Shown: positions 7,429 to 16,338, numbered from the stretch's first letter. The stretch: DNA of 33,577 bases from Chryseobacterium sp. FP211-J200 (GCF_001643375.1 NZ_LSHB01000026.1:1-33577); one strand, 5' to 3'. Notes: generated by a model from the sequence alone, not told the origin. Numbers and translations: made by a program.

Positions 7429-8739
7429 ATGAAAAATATATATTTAATTACCAAGAGAGAATTTCTGACGCAGGTCAAGAAGAAATCTTTTATTATTCTG
7501 ACCATTCTTGCGCCACTTTTGATGGTTGGTTTTGGGGTTTTGATTGGTTTTATGTTCAAGGCGAACGAAGCGGAATATCATTTTGATGTGGTGGACAAAA
7601 GCGGACTTTTCGCAGGACAATTGAAATCGACGAAAGAGATCACTTATACTTTTGTGCCTCAAAATACGGAAAATGCGCTGGTTAAAAACCTAAAAGAATT
7701 GAAAGGAACAGATGGTTTGCTCATCATCCCGGAATTGAAAGACACCAATTTTGATGCTTTGGAAAGCGGAACAAAACTGTTGACGAATAAGAAAGTCGGG
7801 ATGGATACGAAAATGGCTGTTTCTGCTGATTTGAGTAATATTCTGAAGAAAGAAAAAATCAAACAACTCGGAATTAAAGAAGACAGAATTGTGAATCTGG
7901 ATAAGAATTTCAAACTGATTTCTCAAAATGTGACGGAAAGTGACAAGCCAGAAAGTGACCTTGCTTTCGGCATCAAAACCGCTCTGAGTATGGGATTGAT
8001 GTATGTGGTGTTTATGTTCATCATTATTTACGGCGTTCGTGTGATGCGAAGCGTTTTGGAGGAGAAAAATAACCGTGTGGTGGAGATTATCATTTCATCT
8101 GTGAAACCATTTGAGTTGATGATGGGGAAAATATTGGGCGTGACCTTGGTGGCATTGACGCAGTTTACCGTTTGGATTGCAATGACCGTGACGGCGGCGA
8201 TTTTCCTGAATACAGGATTCTCGGCGATGCAGAAAAACATTCCGGCTGGCGAAGAAAATATGATGAAAAATCTGGATATTCAGCAGATTGCGACGGAAGT
8301 TTCGCACATTCTTTTGGATATGAATTATGTTGGAATTATCGGCGTTTTTGTGTTCTTCTTTTTGTTTGGCTACATCTTTTACAGTTCGATGTACGCCGCA
8401 ATAGGAAGTGCGGTGGATAACGAAACTGAAACGCAGCAATTTACTTTGTTTGCTGTGGTTCCGCTGATGTTGGGACTTTACGGAAGCTTCACGATTATGA
8501 ATAATCCGGATGGACCGATGGCTTTTTGGCTATCGATTATTCCGTTCACGTCGCCGGTTGCGATGATTGCAAGGATTCCGTTTGGTGTTCCGCTTTGGGA
8601 AATTTTGTTGTCGATATTTTTGTTGATAGCTTCAACGCTTTTGATGGTTTTTATTGCTTCGAAAATCTACAGGGTTGGGATTTTGATGTATGGGAACAAG
8701 GCGACTTTGAAGGAGATTTGGAAGTGGATCAGGAGTTGA
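7429..8739 (+). CDS. ABC-2 type permease (NatB-like)
   Basis: 436-residue inner-membrane protein paired with the preceding ATPase. One membrane segment lies at about 22-44, followed by a ~135-residue extracytoplasmic domain. Further hydrophobic segments cluster from about 185 to the end (MGLMYVVFMFIIIYGVRVM, ILGVTLVALTQFTVWIAM, IGVFVFFFLFGYIFY, LFAVVPLMLGLYGSFTI, and a last one near 405-425). VMRSVLEEKNNRVVEIIISS is the coupling region typical of NatB/YhaP-like permeases. The substrate is unknown. The 3' end is followed by a separate lipoprotein gene 47 nt later. Confidence 0.92.
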   Translation: MKNIYLITKREFLTQVKKKSFIILTILAPLLMVGFGVLIGFMFKANEAEYHFDVVDKSGLFAGQLKSTKEITYTFVPQNTENALVKNLKELKGTDGLLIIPELKDTNFDALESGTKLLTNKKVGMDTKMAVSADLSNILKKEKIKQLGIKEDRIVNLDKNFKLISQNVTESDKPESDLAFGIKTALSMGLMYVVFMFIIIYGVRVMRSVLEEKNNRVVEIIISSVKPFELMMGKILGVTLVALTQFTVWIAMTVTAAIFLNTGFSAMQKNIPAGEENMMKNLDIQQIATEVSHILLDMNYVGIIGVFVFFFLFGYIFYSSMYAAIGSAVDNETETQQFTLFAVVPLMLGLYGSFTIMNNPDGPMAFWLSIIPFTSPVAMIARIPFGVPLWEILLSIFLLIASTLLMVFIASKIYRVGILMYGNKATLKEIWKWIRS

Positions 8740-8786
8740 TTTTCTTTATTAATGAATTTTCATTTTATTTGTAGAAAATTAATACT

Positions 8787-9254
8787 TTGAAAAAACTAAT
8801 TCTAATTGCTTTGGCTTCGTTATCTATTATTTCTTGTCGGAAAGATGATGACAACTATAATAGCAAATCTCCCTTCGAGGGAACTTGGACTTTAAGTAAA
8901 AATCAAATACTAGATGGGAAGGATGACCAGATTTTATTTTCTAATAATCAATTAGAGTGCTCTTACAAAAGAACTTGTGTCTTTGTTGGTGAAACAATTG
9001 CTATTACTCATTTCAAAAGCGAATACTCTGGGTTGCCTTGTGTGATAAACAATATTGAAAACGGTAAATTTTCTTACGATGATGCTTCAAAAAAAATTAC
9101 TTTTAAATTTGATAATCAATTTGGACAGTACTCCGAGTCTCATTATATTAAGCTTCTCTCAAACAATGAAATGCAATTAATCGATTCTAATTACCAATAC
9201 GATTACAACAATGATGGTATTGCGGATAAATACATTATGATTTTTAATAAATAA
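8787..9254 (+). CDS. Lipocalin-like lipoprotein, TTG start
   Basis: 155 residues with a lipoprotein signal MKKLILIALASLSIISC (lipid cysteine C17), followed by the acidic stretch RKDDDN that resembles a Bacteroidetes surface-export signal. The mature part begins SPFEGTWTLSKNQ and alternates short beta strands, as in lipocalin-like domains; the assignment is tentative. The start is TTG at 8787. An in-frame TAG at 8772 and the absence of an ATG before residue ~140 force a non-ATG start. Base composition is more A/T-rich than the ABC genes before it. It converges on the helicase gene with a shared terminator. Confidence 0.72.
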   Translation: MKKLILIALASLSIISCRKDDDNYNSKSPFEGTWTLSKNQILDGKDDQILFSNNQLECSYKRTCVFVGETIAITHFKSEYSGLPCVINNIENGKFSYDDASKKITFKFDNQFGQYSESHYIKLLSNNEMQLIDSNYQYDYNNDGIADKYIMIFNK

Positions 9255-9296
9255 AACTAAAACTCCCCAGAAAATTCTGAGGAGTTTTAGTTTTAT
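9251..9296. terminator. Bidirectional terminator
   Basis: A long stem with arms 9251-9266 (ending AAACTCC) and 9281-9296 (starting GGAGTTT), extended inward by CAG/CTG around an A/T loop. It has an A-rich left flank and a T-rich right flank, so it can stop both the lipoprotein message and the helicase message. It overlaps the last codons of both genes. Confidence 0.85.
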
Positions 9297-10642
9297 TTCT
9301 TTCTCTTCGCAATAGACTTTGCTTTTTGCTGAGCTCTGTTTGCCCCGAACTTCTTCGGTTCTTTTCTCTTGCTTGGTCCACCCATATTGGTTTTCTTGTT
9401 CTTCGCTTTTTTCTCGTGGAAAGCAGAATCACCTTCGTTGAGTTTGGCTGTGGTTAAGAATTTCATCTTCACTTCTTCCTGTTCTGAAGCGATTTTTACT
9501 TTCGAAATTGTCACAGCTTCCGGGAATTCGGTTTTTTTGATTTCTCTGTCCATTAGAAGTTCGATGTCCAAAAGTTGCGCTTCTTCTTTTTTGGTGAAGA
9601 AAGTGATGGAAATCCCTTCTTTGTCCGCACGACCCGTCCTACCGATCCTATGAATATATTGCTCTGGAACCTCAGGAACTTCGAAGTTGAAAACGTGCGA
9701 AATATCCGGAATATCCAGACCTCTCGCCATAATATCTGTGGTGATCACGCCTCGCAATTCTTCATTGGTGAATTCCTGCATCACTCTCAAACGGAAATTC
9801 TGAGATTTGTTGGAGTGGATCACACCAAACTGGTCTGGGAATTCCACATTCAGTTTTTCAAAGATAAGATCGGCGTGTTTTTTATTATTAGCGAAAATTA
9901 GAATTTTTTCTAGATCCGTTTCTGTTTTCAGAAGATGAATTAATAAATTCAGTTTCGTGTTAAAATTCTCAACAGGAACTGCAGATTGTGCAATCTTTTC
10001 CAAAGGCGTTCCCGACCTTGCCAATGAAATCTCGATTGGACCAGCAAAATATTCGTTCAGCAAAGCATCTACAGCATCGGTCATCGTCGCAGAAAAAAGA
10101 ATATTCTGTCTTTTCTCTTTCATCATTTCGAAGATGTGTGTCAATTGTGGACGGAAACCGAGATTCAGCATTTCGTCAAACTCATCGATGATCAATTTGC
10201 CCACTTCTTTCAATGAAATCGCATTGTCAATCGCCAAATCCATTACTCTACCAGGCGTTCCCACCAAGATGTCGCAACCGTCATTGAACAATAATTTTTG
10301 TGTATTGATGTTTTTCCCACCGTAAATTCCGATCACTCTTGCGGTCAGATTTTCTGTCATTTTGGTGATCACTTCTGCCACCTGAACCACCAATTCTCTG
10401 GTTGGAACCAAAACCAAAACTGTTGGATTTCCTGTTTTGTTGTATTTCCAGGTTTTAAGGACTGGAAGTGTGTAAGCCAAAGTTTTACCGGTTCCCGTTT
10501 GGGCAATTCCCATCACGTCGCGTCCGGAAAGTATCGGTCCGATGCTTTTTTCCTGGATAGGCGTTGGTTCAAAAAGGTTGAGATCGGCTAGAACATCCAG
10601 AATCTTTTCCGGTAAATCGAAGTCTGCAAAAGTGGTTTTCAT
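9293..10642 (-). CDS. DEAD-box family RNA helicase with DEFD motif II
   Basis: ATP-dependent RNA helicase of 449 residues. The Q-motif glutamine is Q30, motif I AQTGTGKT is at 47-54, Ia PTRELV at 80-85, Ib TPGR at 129-132, III SAT at 184-186 and VI HRIGRTGR at 331-338. Motif II reads DEFD (153-156) instead of DEAD; the acidic residues that handle Mg-ATP are kept and only the third residue differs. I recall DEFDEM in related Flavobacteriia, so it is probably a family trait. The last ~50 residues are Lys/Arg-rich and likely bind RNA. The likely role is RNA remodelling in ribosome assembly, decay or cold adaptation. Its ~155-nt leader is highly structured. Confidence 0.93.
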   Translation of the reverse strand: MKTTFADFDLPEKILDVLADLNLFEPTPIQEKSIGPILSGRDVMGIAQTGTGKTLAYTLPVLKTWKYNKTGNPTVLVLVPTRELVVQVAEVITKMTENLTARVIGIYGGKNINTQKLLFNDGCDILVGTPGRVMDLAIDNAISLKEVGKLIIDEFDEMLNLGFRPQLTHIFEMMKEKRQNILFSATMTDAVDALLNEYFAGPIEISLARSGTPLEKIAQSAVPVENFNTKLNLLIHLLKTETDLEKILIFANNKKHADLIFEKLNVEFPDQFGVIHSNKSQNFRLRVMQEFTNEELRGVITTDIMARGLDIPDISHVFNFEVPEVPEQYIHRIGRTGRADKEGISITFFTKKEEAQLLDIELLMDREIKKTEFPEAVTISKVKIASEQEEVKMKFLTTAKLNEGDSAFHEKKAKNKKTNMGGPSKRKEPKKFGANRAQQKAKSIAKRKK

Positions 10643-10797
10643 CTGAATCTAATTATTTTTTTCAAAGGTCAGATGGTGCATCCATAATCGCCTTCTTATC
10701 TGATACAGATATTTTGGAAGATGGATGGTTCATCTGGGAAAATTTATTTTAAAGTGGTAAAATGAAACTGAAAAAATTGAATTTCTTTTCGGTTTCA
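10643..10797 (-). promoter_or_regulatory. Structured 5' leader of the DEAD-box helicase mRNA
   Basis: Two hairpins are visible. The 5'-terminal one pairs 10764-10774 with 10786-10796 (11 positions, one G-U). The larger one, 10670-10736, pairs CAGATG with CATCTG and CATCCAT with ATGGATG, and encloses TATCTG-ATA-CAGATA. The CATCTGA of the large hairpin can instead pair with TCAGATG, which contains the helicase ATG (10640-10646). This gives two exclusive folds, one open and one with a covered start. Regulation is inferred. Confidence 0.55.
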
Positions 10798-10802
10798 ATC
10801 GG

Positions 10803-10810
10803 CAAAGATA
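10803..10810 (-). promoter_or_regulatory. -7 box TATCTTTG for the helicase
   Basis: Perfect TAnnTTTG on the minus strand. The predicted start is near 10796, exactly where the first leader hairpin begins. The nearest upstream TTG (10824-10826) is only 13 nt away, so the -33 element is weak or absent. Confidence 0.5.
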
Positions 10811-10863
10811 GGGATTTTGAAATCAAGAGGAAAACTATTGATTTTTTGAGATAATTATAAAAC

Positions 10864-12030
10864 TTATTTCTGCTCTTCCCTTAAAACAATCCTGAAAGTC
10901 GTTCCTTTCCCCACTTCGGAATTGGCAATTTTCACTTCACCTTTGTGATATTCTGTCACGACTCTTTTTGTTAAAGAAAGTCCCAATCCCCAACCTCGTT
11001 TTTTGGTGGAGAATCCCGGTTTGAAGGCATTTCGAACTTGTTGTTTTGTCATTCCGCTTCCGGTGTCGGTCACGTCGATGTAAACATTTTTGTTTTTCTT
11101 GTAGAGTGAAAGTTCCAATTTCCCTTCGCCTTTCATTGCATCGACAGCATTTTTAATTAAGTTTTCAATCACCCAACTCATCAAAATCCTACTGTGGGGA
11201 ATCAGAACTGGCTCATAAGTTTTTCTCAAAGTGAAATCAACTTTGGTAGAAATTCTGGACTTCAAATAATCAAAATTCTGCTGAACGGTTTCGTTGATAT
11301 CAAGGTCATTGAGTGCAGGAATAGAACCTATTTTCGAGAATCGTTCGGAGATGGTTTTCAGTCGTTCAACATCTTTTTCGAGTTCTTTCACGCCCAAACC
11401 ATTTTCGTCTTCCAGCTTCATGATCTCGACCCAGCCAATCATTGAGGATAATGGCGTTCCGATTTGATGTGCTGTTTCCTTTGCCAAACCTGCCCAGACA
11501 AAACCTTCGTCGGTCTTCTTCAAAGTTCGCAGGAACCAAAAAGAAAATATTAGATAAGCTCCGATAAACAAAGCGATCACATAAGGATAAAACCTGAAAT
11601 AATTCAGCAGGTCCGAGTTATCATAATAGATAAATTGGTTTTGACCAGATGGCAATTCCACGATGAATGGATCGTAAGAATTCTCCATATTTCGGATCAG
11701 ATTTTTCAGTTTTGCAGGATCTTGCTCAATAAGCTCTGGAATATTTGCCTGAAAGATCGGCGTTTTACTTTTGTCTGTAACAACAATTGGAAGATTGGTA
11801 TTATCCTGCATAACAGCAAGATACAACTCCTGTATTTTTGGGTCGGCCGAAATTTCGTCATCCGTGTAAGCTTTGAGAGCAGTAGCGATCAGCTCTACTT
11901 TTTTGATCTCCTGCTTCCGTAATTGATCGATCAAAATGAAAGACGATATAGCAATTCCAAAAACGATGGCCGTGAGTATAAAGTACACGACCCAACTGTT
12001 GATCCTTTTAAGAAAATTGAAACCTTTCAT
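10864..12030 (-). CDS. Sensor histidine kinase (orphan)
   Basis: 388-residue membrane kinase. Transmembrane helices lie at about 12-34 and 149-168, enclosing a ~110-residue periplasmic sensor region. There is no recognisable HAMP domain. The H-box is ETAHQIGTPLSSMIGW with phosphorylated H188. The ATP-binding part has N294 (NLIKNAVDAM), DTGSGM near 322-327 and GWGLGLS at 346-352, and the protein ends FRIVLREEQK. The H-box variant HQIGTPLSS is common in Bacteroidetes kinases. No response regulator is adjacent, so the partner is elsewhere. The signal sensed is unknown. Confidence 0.92.
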   Translation of the reverse strand: MKGFNFLKRINSWVVYFILTAIVFGIAISSFILIDQLRKQEIKKVELIATALKAYTDDEISADPKIQELYLAVMQDNTNLPIVVTDKSKTPIFQANIPELIEQDPAKLKNLIRNMENSYDPFIVELPSGQNQFIYYDNSDLLNYFRFYPYVIALFIGAYLIFSFWFLRTLKKTDEGFVWAGLAKETAHQIGTPLSSMIGWVEIMKLEDENGLGVKELEKDVERLKTISERFSKIGSIPALNDLDINETVQQNFDYLKSRISTKVDFTLRKTYEPVLIPHSRILMSWVIENLIKNAVDAMKGEGKLELSLYKKNKNVYIDVTDTGSGMTKQQVRNAFKPGFSTKKRGWGLGLSLTKRVVTEYHKGEVKIANSEVGKGTTFRIVLREEQK

Positions 12031-12165
12031 TATTGCTTATAAAACGGCAATTTAGGAATTTATTATATAAAATTAGAGGTTCAAATTTTGACTTTAGATT
12101 TTAGACCAAAAATCAAGATTAATTTAGATATTTGTAATCGATATATTAATGCAAAACAATTTTGG

Positions 12166-12663
12166 ATGATAACAAAAATAGCTGCACTTCTTGTCTTTCT
12201 TACGATTGGCAATTTCAATTTAACATCAGAAAAAATAAGTCAAAATGAGGATTATGACCAATATTGTAATGTTCGTTTTGATTATTGTTTAGATTATCCC
12301 AAATTTTTGAATCCTCAACCAGAAAGCGCAAACGGCGACGGAAGGATTTTCAATAATGAAAAAGGTGAAGAAGTTCTAAGGGTTTTTGGAAGATTCAACC
12401 TCGATTCGGAAGGCGAAACCATCACTTTGGAAAGGCAATACAAAACTGATATTAAAGACAATTTAAAAAAGAAAAACAACATTACTTATAAAAAACTGGG
12501 GGAGACATTTTTTGTAATATCAGGTTTCAGAAATGGAAAGATCTTCTATCAAAAAACCATTTTTAAAAACGATGCCTTTTCGTTTGCCATTTTACAATAT
12601 CCAACTAATGACAAAGAAATATACGACAAGGTTTCCACGGAAATTTTCAAATCATTCAAATAA
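12166..12663 (+). CDS. Hypothetical exported protein
   Basis: About 165 residues if it begins at ATG 12166 (MITKIAALLVFLTIGNFNLTSE), which gives a clean signal peptide. The open frame extends to a TTG at 12088, but that would put 26 charged residues before the signal, so I prefer the ATG. The mature part has two Cys close together (NVRFDYCLDY region), then GDGRIFNNEKGEEVLRVFGR and a C-terminal SFAILQYP..DKEIYDKVSTEIFKSFK. That resembles small periplasmic proteins that bind or sense envelope components, but I do not recognise a family. The gene ends 18 nt before the epimerase gene, so they may be co-transcribed. Confidence 0.65.
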   Translation: MITKIAALLVFLTIGNFNLTSEKISQNEDYDQYCNVRFDYCLDYPKFLNPQPESANGDGRIFNNEKGEEVLRVFGRFNLDSEGETITLERQYKTDIKDNLKKKNNITYKKLGETFFVISGFRNGKIFYQKTIFKNDAFSFAILQYPTNDKEIYDKVSTEIFKSFK

Positions 12664-12681
12664 AATTTTACAATATCAATT

Positions 12682-13548
12682 ATGATCCAACTTCAGAATA
12701 CAAAACTAAAGGCAAGCTTCAATGAACTTGGTGCTGAACTCGTGTCGCTCATCAATCTTGAAACCGGAAAAGAAATTATCTGGGAAGGAAATCCTGATTT
12801 TTGGGGCGGACAAAGTCCTGTTTTATTTCCGACGGTCGGCGCTTTGAAAGATGATTCTTATATTTTCGAAGGTGAAACTTACAAAATGCCAAGACACGGT
12901 TTTGCCAGAAGAAAGATCTTCGACGTGAAAAGTTCATCAGAAAATCAGGTTGTTTTTGAATTAAATTCTGATGATGAAACTTTGAAATTCTATCCTTTCG
13001 ATTTCAGTTTAGAAATCAAATATACTTTGATTGAGAATAAATTGACTGTTTCTTACAATGTGAAAAATACATCGGACAAAGAACTATATTTTTCTTTGGG
13101 TGCGCATCCTGGGTTTGCAATTGATACCAAAAATGGATTGAAATATGATGATTACGAAATCGCTTTTTCTGATGATGAAAAACTGGAAATCCATCCTTTG
13201 ATTGATAACCTGATCAGCAAAGAAACCAAAACCATCGAATTTGAAAATAAAACGCTTCCACTCACGCATGAACTCTTTTCAAAAGATGCTTTGGTAATGA
13301 CGACGATGAAAAGCAGAGAATTGGTCTTGAGAAATAACCAAAACCATCACAAAGTGATTTTTACTTTTTCCAACTTTCCTTATTTCGGAATTTGGGCTGC
13401 GAAAAATGCTGATTTTGTTTGCTTGGAACCTTGGCAGGGAATTGCAGATATAGAAGACCACAATCAGGAATTAACTCAGAAATTCGGGATTTTGAAATTG
13501 GAAATTAATGAAGAGTGGAAAGCGGATTGGGCGGTTGAGATTGAGTAA
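12682..13548 (+). CDS. Aldose 1-epimerase family protein (LacX-like)
   Basis: 288-residue cytosolic beta-sandwich protein of the galactose-mutarotase superfamily, LacX subgroup. Visible motifs are SPVLFPTVGALKDDSYIFEG (45-64), the HG pair in MPRHGFAR (70-77) and the catalytic-His region SLGAHPGF (H142). A conserved C-terminal block, FVCLEPWQGIAD, carries the probable catalytic Glu. Members interconvert alpha and beta anomers of sugars or sugar phosphates; the substrate is not evident. It follows the exported protein by 18 nt and ends at a strong bidirectional terminator. Confidence 0.9.
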   Translation: MIQLQNTKLKASFNELGAELVSLINLETGKEIIWEGNPDFWGGQSPVLFPTVGALKDDSYIFEGETYKMPRHGFARRKIFDVKSSSENQVVFELNSDDETLKFYPFDFSLEIKYTLIENKLTVSYNVKNTSDKELYFSLGAHPGFAIDTKNGLKYDDYEIAFSDDEKLEIHPLIDNLISKETKTIEFENKTLPLTHELFSKDALVMTTMKSRELVLRNNQNHHKVIFTFSNFPYFGIWAAKNADFVCLEPWQGIADIEDHNQELTQKFGILKLEINEEWKADWAVEIE

Positions 13549-13555
13549 TTAAAAC

Positions 13556-13590
13556 AAAAAAGTGTCAGAGATTCTCTGACACTTTTTTAT
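13556..13590. terminator. Bidirectional terminator
   Basis: Arms AGTGTCAGAGA (13561-13571) and TCTCTGACACT (13573-13583) are perfectly complementary and flanked by an A tract on the left and a T tract on the right. It separates the convergent epimerase and exported-protein genes. Confidence 0.9.
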
Positions 13591-14318
13591 TATCTGACAA
13601 TTGATTTTTTCCATTCTTCAATTTGTTCTTCAGCACTTTTTGGTTTTTCTTTTGGAAGTTTAATTTTCTTTGGATCTAAGATAAGCGTTAAAGGAATTTT
13701 ATAAATATTTGTGTGAAATTCCCCATTGGAATCCTTCACTTTCCATTTTGCGTCACGAAGATAATAGTTTTCATTATCAGGGAGTTTTACAAAATCCGCT
13801 CGTGTATTAAATAATTCTACATAGGAAAATGCTCTTAAATCCGTATCAATATTGATAAAATCTGCAGTCATTTCTACATCTGGCTTTTTAGCTTTAGCAT
13901 TTTTGAATTTTTTCAAAATCATTCTTTTACCTCCAGGAATGTCTTCCAAAAAAGTATGTGTGTAAACTGGTGCTTTCTGTTCTTTTTCTAGACTCTGATT
14001 TGGAAGAAGATAACCTGAACTCACGTATATATATTTAGAACCGTCACTTGGAGAATCTGTTTTCGCAATTTGAAATGTATGCATCAAATTACTTTTGTAA
14101 TCATAAACAATCAGATTATATGCCCGCTTATCGAGTGTTGGAGAAAAACTTCCATAATAAAATAATTCTTTAGAATTTACAAATTGGTCATTTGATTTCT
14201 CATAACCGTTCTTATGGTTAGCCATAGCATACTTGATAAGATAATCAAAATTATAAGTTTGTGAGAAAATATTATTTGAAATTAAAATAGCAATAACTAT
14301 AATAAATATTTTTTTCAT
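13590..14318 (-). CDS. Hypothetical exported protein after the S9 peptidase
   Basis: 242 residues with a signal peptide (MKKIFIIVIAILISNNIFSQ). The mature part is beta-rich with paired aromatic residues (FNTRADFVKLPDNENYYLRDAKWKVKD) and ends in a basic helix (KSAEEQIEEWKKSIVR). I considered a GLPGLI-type protein because of its size and secretion signal, but I cannot see that motif. It begins 25 nt after the S9 peptidase stop on the same strand, so they probably form an operon. The function is unknown. Confidence 0.7.
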   Translation of the reverse strand: MKKIFIIVIAILISNNIFSQTYNFDYLIKYAMANHKNGYEKSNDQFVNSKELFYYGSFSPTLDKRAYNLIVYDYKSNLMHTFQIAKTDSPSDGSKYIYVSSGYLLPNQSLEKEQKAPVYTHTFLEDIPGGKRMILKKFKNAKAKKPDVEMTADFINIDTDLRAFSYVELFNTRADFVKLPDNENYYLRDAKWKVKDSNGEFHTNIYKIPLTLILDPKKIKLPKEKPKSAEEQIEEWKKSIVR

Positions 14319-14343
14319 TTTGTAATATAAATTGTTTAACGTC

Positions 14344-16338
14344 TTACAAAGTTTCCTTCAGCCATTCAAAGAACTCTCTTTGCCAAACCAAACCGTTTTG
14401 CGGATGAAGCACCCAATGGTTTTCGTTCGGGAAATAAAGAAATTTGGTTTTAAGTCCTTTCAATTTTGCAGCCTGGAAGGCTTCTTGACCTTGCTCGTAA
14501 GGAACACGGAAATCGATTCCACCTTGAATGACCATAATTGGCTTATTCCATTTGTCTACAAAATTACTTGGATTGAATTCTGAATAGGCTTTCGGCGTTG
14601 GTTTTTGCCAGTAATTTCCACCTAAATCCCAATTGGCGAACCAAAGTTCCTCAGTCGTTCCGTACCAGGATTTCATATCGAATAATCCGTCGTGCGCAAT
14701 AAAAGTTTTGAACCTGTTCTCATGAACGCCAGCCAACATAAACACGGAATATCCACCATAGCTTGCGCCAACAGCCGCTACTCTACTTCCGTCAACATAA
14801 GGTAAAGTTTTCGCAAAATCGGTTGCTGACAAATAATCTTTGATCGGTTGTCCGCCCCAATCACCGCTGATCTCTTCGTTCCATTCTACGCCCCAACCTG
14901 GCATTCCGCGACGGTTTGGCGCTACCACGATGTAGCCGTTTGCCGCCATCAAAGCGAAGTTCCATCTGGTAGAGAAAAACTGCGTCAATCCAGATTGTGG
15001 TCCACCTTGGCAGTAAATCAAAGTTGGATATTTCTTATTCGGGTCGAAGTTTGGTGGATAGTGGAACCACACACCCATCTCTTTTCCATCGGTCGTTTTT
15101 ACCATTTTCAGTTCAGATTTTCCTTGAACCAATTTGGAATAATTATCTTTATTAATGTCTGTGATCTGTTTCAATGAACCTTTAGAATCCACTTCGAAAA
15201 GGTCTGCATTGTGATTGATGTCCGTTTTGGTGACCCAAAGTTTACCTTTATTTTCCAGCACGACCTCATTAATATCAAAATCGCCTTTCGTAATTTGTTT
15301 TACGGTTTTGTTTTTAACATCAACGGAGAATAGTTGTTTCGTGCCGCGAAAAGCTGACGTGAAATAAATTTGTTTCGCATCTGAACTCCAAGACACATCG
15401 CCAGTCACACTTTCGTCCCAGGCTTGTGTAAGATTTTCAGACTTCATCGCCTTCCAATCCATTACCATGATGTCATTTTTATCCGCTTCAAAACCTTCTC
15501 TTTTCATCGAGTTCCAAAGCAGGAATTTCCCATCTGGACTGAATTTCGGGTTTACGTCGTAACCCATCATTCCCTCTGTTATACTTTTGGTGACGCCACT
15601 TGCTAGATCATAGCAGTAGATATCTGTGTTCGTACTTTGTGCATATTCAGCGCCGCTTTTCTTTTTTGAGACATAAAGTAATTGCGAGGAATCTGGACTC
15701 CACACAAAATCTTCTGCACCACCAAATGGTTTCTGAGGCGAATCGAAAGCTTTGCCTTCCAAGAGATCCTTGGCTTTATCAACAGATTCTGATATATTAA
15801 CCGTAAAAACGTGATTGTAAGAACCCTCGTTGAAAGCATCCCAATGCCTGTGATTCAAGTCTGTATAGATTTGAGCCGTGGTTTTTGGCAAATCTTTGTA
15901 TTTGTCTTTTCCAAGAAGATCCTCGATATGAACGGCTTTGCTGAAAGCTACTTTTTTACCGTCAGGAGAAATCACAATGTTATCCACTTCGCCAACATTA
16001 TAGAATTCTGTCCAGGTTTTACCGGAATCTTTTGACAAGAAAATTTGGTTGTTCTCTAACGCGTAAATTCCGTTTTTGTCCCATTGGATCAAGCTTTTCT
16101 TTCCTAAATCAATTTTGGTAGATTTTCCCGAAAGGTCTAACCAAAAAGCTTCGGAGTTTGATTTTTCGGTTTTGAGGTCTGTCTTGCTGACTTTGTAAAT
16201 TAAGGATTGATGGTCTGGAGAAACGGACTGTACACCCAGACGATTGAGCGTCCACATGGTTTCCGGCGTCATAACCTGTTGTGCATTCATCATAAAAGGT
16301 GTTGCTGCAATTGCAGTGAGGATATGTTTAAATTTCAT
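14344..16338 (-). CDS. S9 family peptidase (DPP5/S9C-like)
   Basis: 664-residue serine peptidase with a signal peptide (MKFKHILTAIAATPFMMNAQ), so periplasmic. Residues ~25-400 form the beta-propeller with WSPD/FSPDGK repeats; the rest is the alpha/beta-hydrolase domain. The catalytic triad is S526 (GASYGGYS), D609 (QGGIDFRVP) and H641 (PNENHWVL). The spacing (83 and 32 residues) and length are close to dipeptidyl peptidase 5 of Porphyromonas as I recall it. The likely role is cleavage of dipeptides from peptide N-termini for amino-acid nutrition. The exact S9 subgroup is inferred. Confidence 0.92.
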   Translation of the reverse strand: MKFKHILTAIAATPFMMNAQQVMTPETMWTLNRLGVQSVSPDHQSLIYKVSKTDLKTEKSNSEAFWLDLSGKSTKIDLGKKSLIQWDKNGIYALENNQIFLSKDSGKTWTEFYNVGEVDNIVISPDGKKVAFSKAVHIEDLLGKDKYKDLPKTTAQIYTDLNHRHWDAFNEGSYNHVFTVNISESVDKAKDLLEGKAFDSPQKPFGGAEDFVWSPDSSQLLYVSKKKSGAEYAQSTNTDIYCYDLASGVTKSITEGMMGYDVNPKFSPDGKFLLWNSMKREGFEADKNDIMVMDWKAMKSENLTQAWDESVTGDVSWSSDAKQIYFTSAFRGTKQLFSVDVKNKTVKQITKGDFDINEVVLENKGKLWVTKTDINHNADLFEVDSKGSLKQITDINKDNYSKLVQGKSELKMVKTTDGKEMGVWFHYPPNFDPNKKYPTLIYCQGGPQSGLTQFFSTRWNFALMAANGYIVVAPNRRGMPGWGVEWNEEISGDWGGQPIKDYLSATDFAKTLPYVDGSRVAAVGASYGGYSVFMLAGVHENRFKTFIAHDGLFDMKSWYGTTEELWFANWDLGGNYWQKPTPKAYSEFNPSNFVDKWNKPIMVIQGGIDFRVPYEQGQEAFQAAKLKGLKTKFLYFPNENHWVLHPQNGLVWQREFFEWLKETL

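Noticed and set aside
6466-8739. Calling the ABC pair a proven sodium exporter
   Set aside because: NatAB similarity is general for this permease type and no residue fixes the substrate.
10762-10854. 30-codon plus-strand frame (MKLKKLNFFSV)
   Set aside because: Lies in the helicase promoter and leader on the opposite strand, with no promoter of its own; explained by the hairpin sequence.
12088-12165. TTG start for the exported protein at 12166
   Set aside because: It would put 26 charged residues before an otherwise clean signal peptide.
13590-14318. GLPGLI family assignment
   Set aside because: Size and secretion fit, but I cannot find the family motif.
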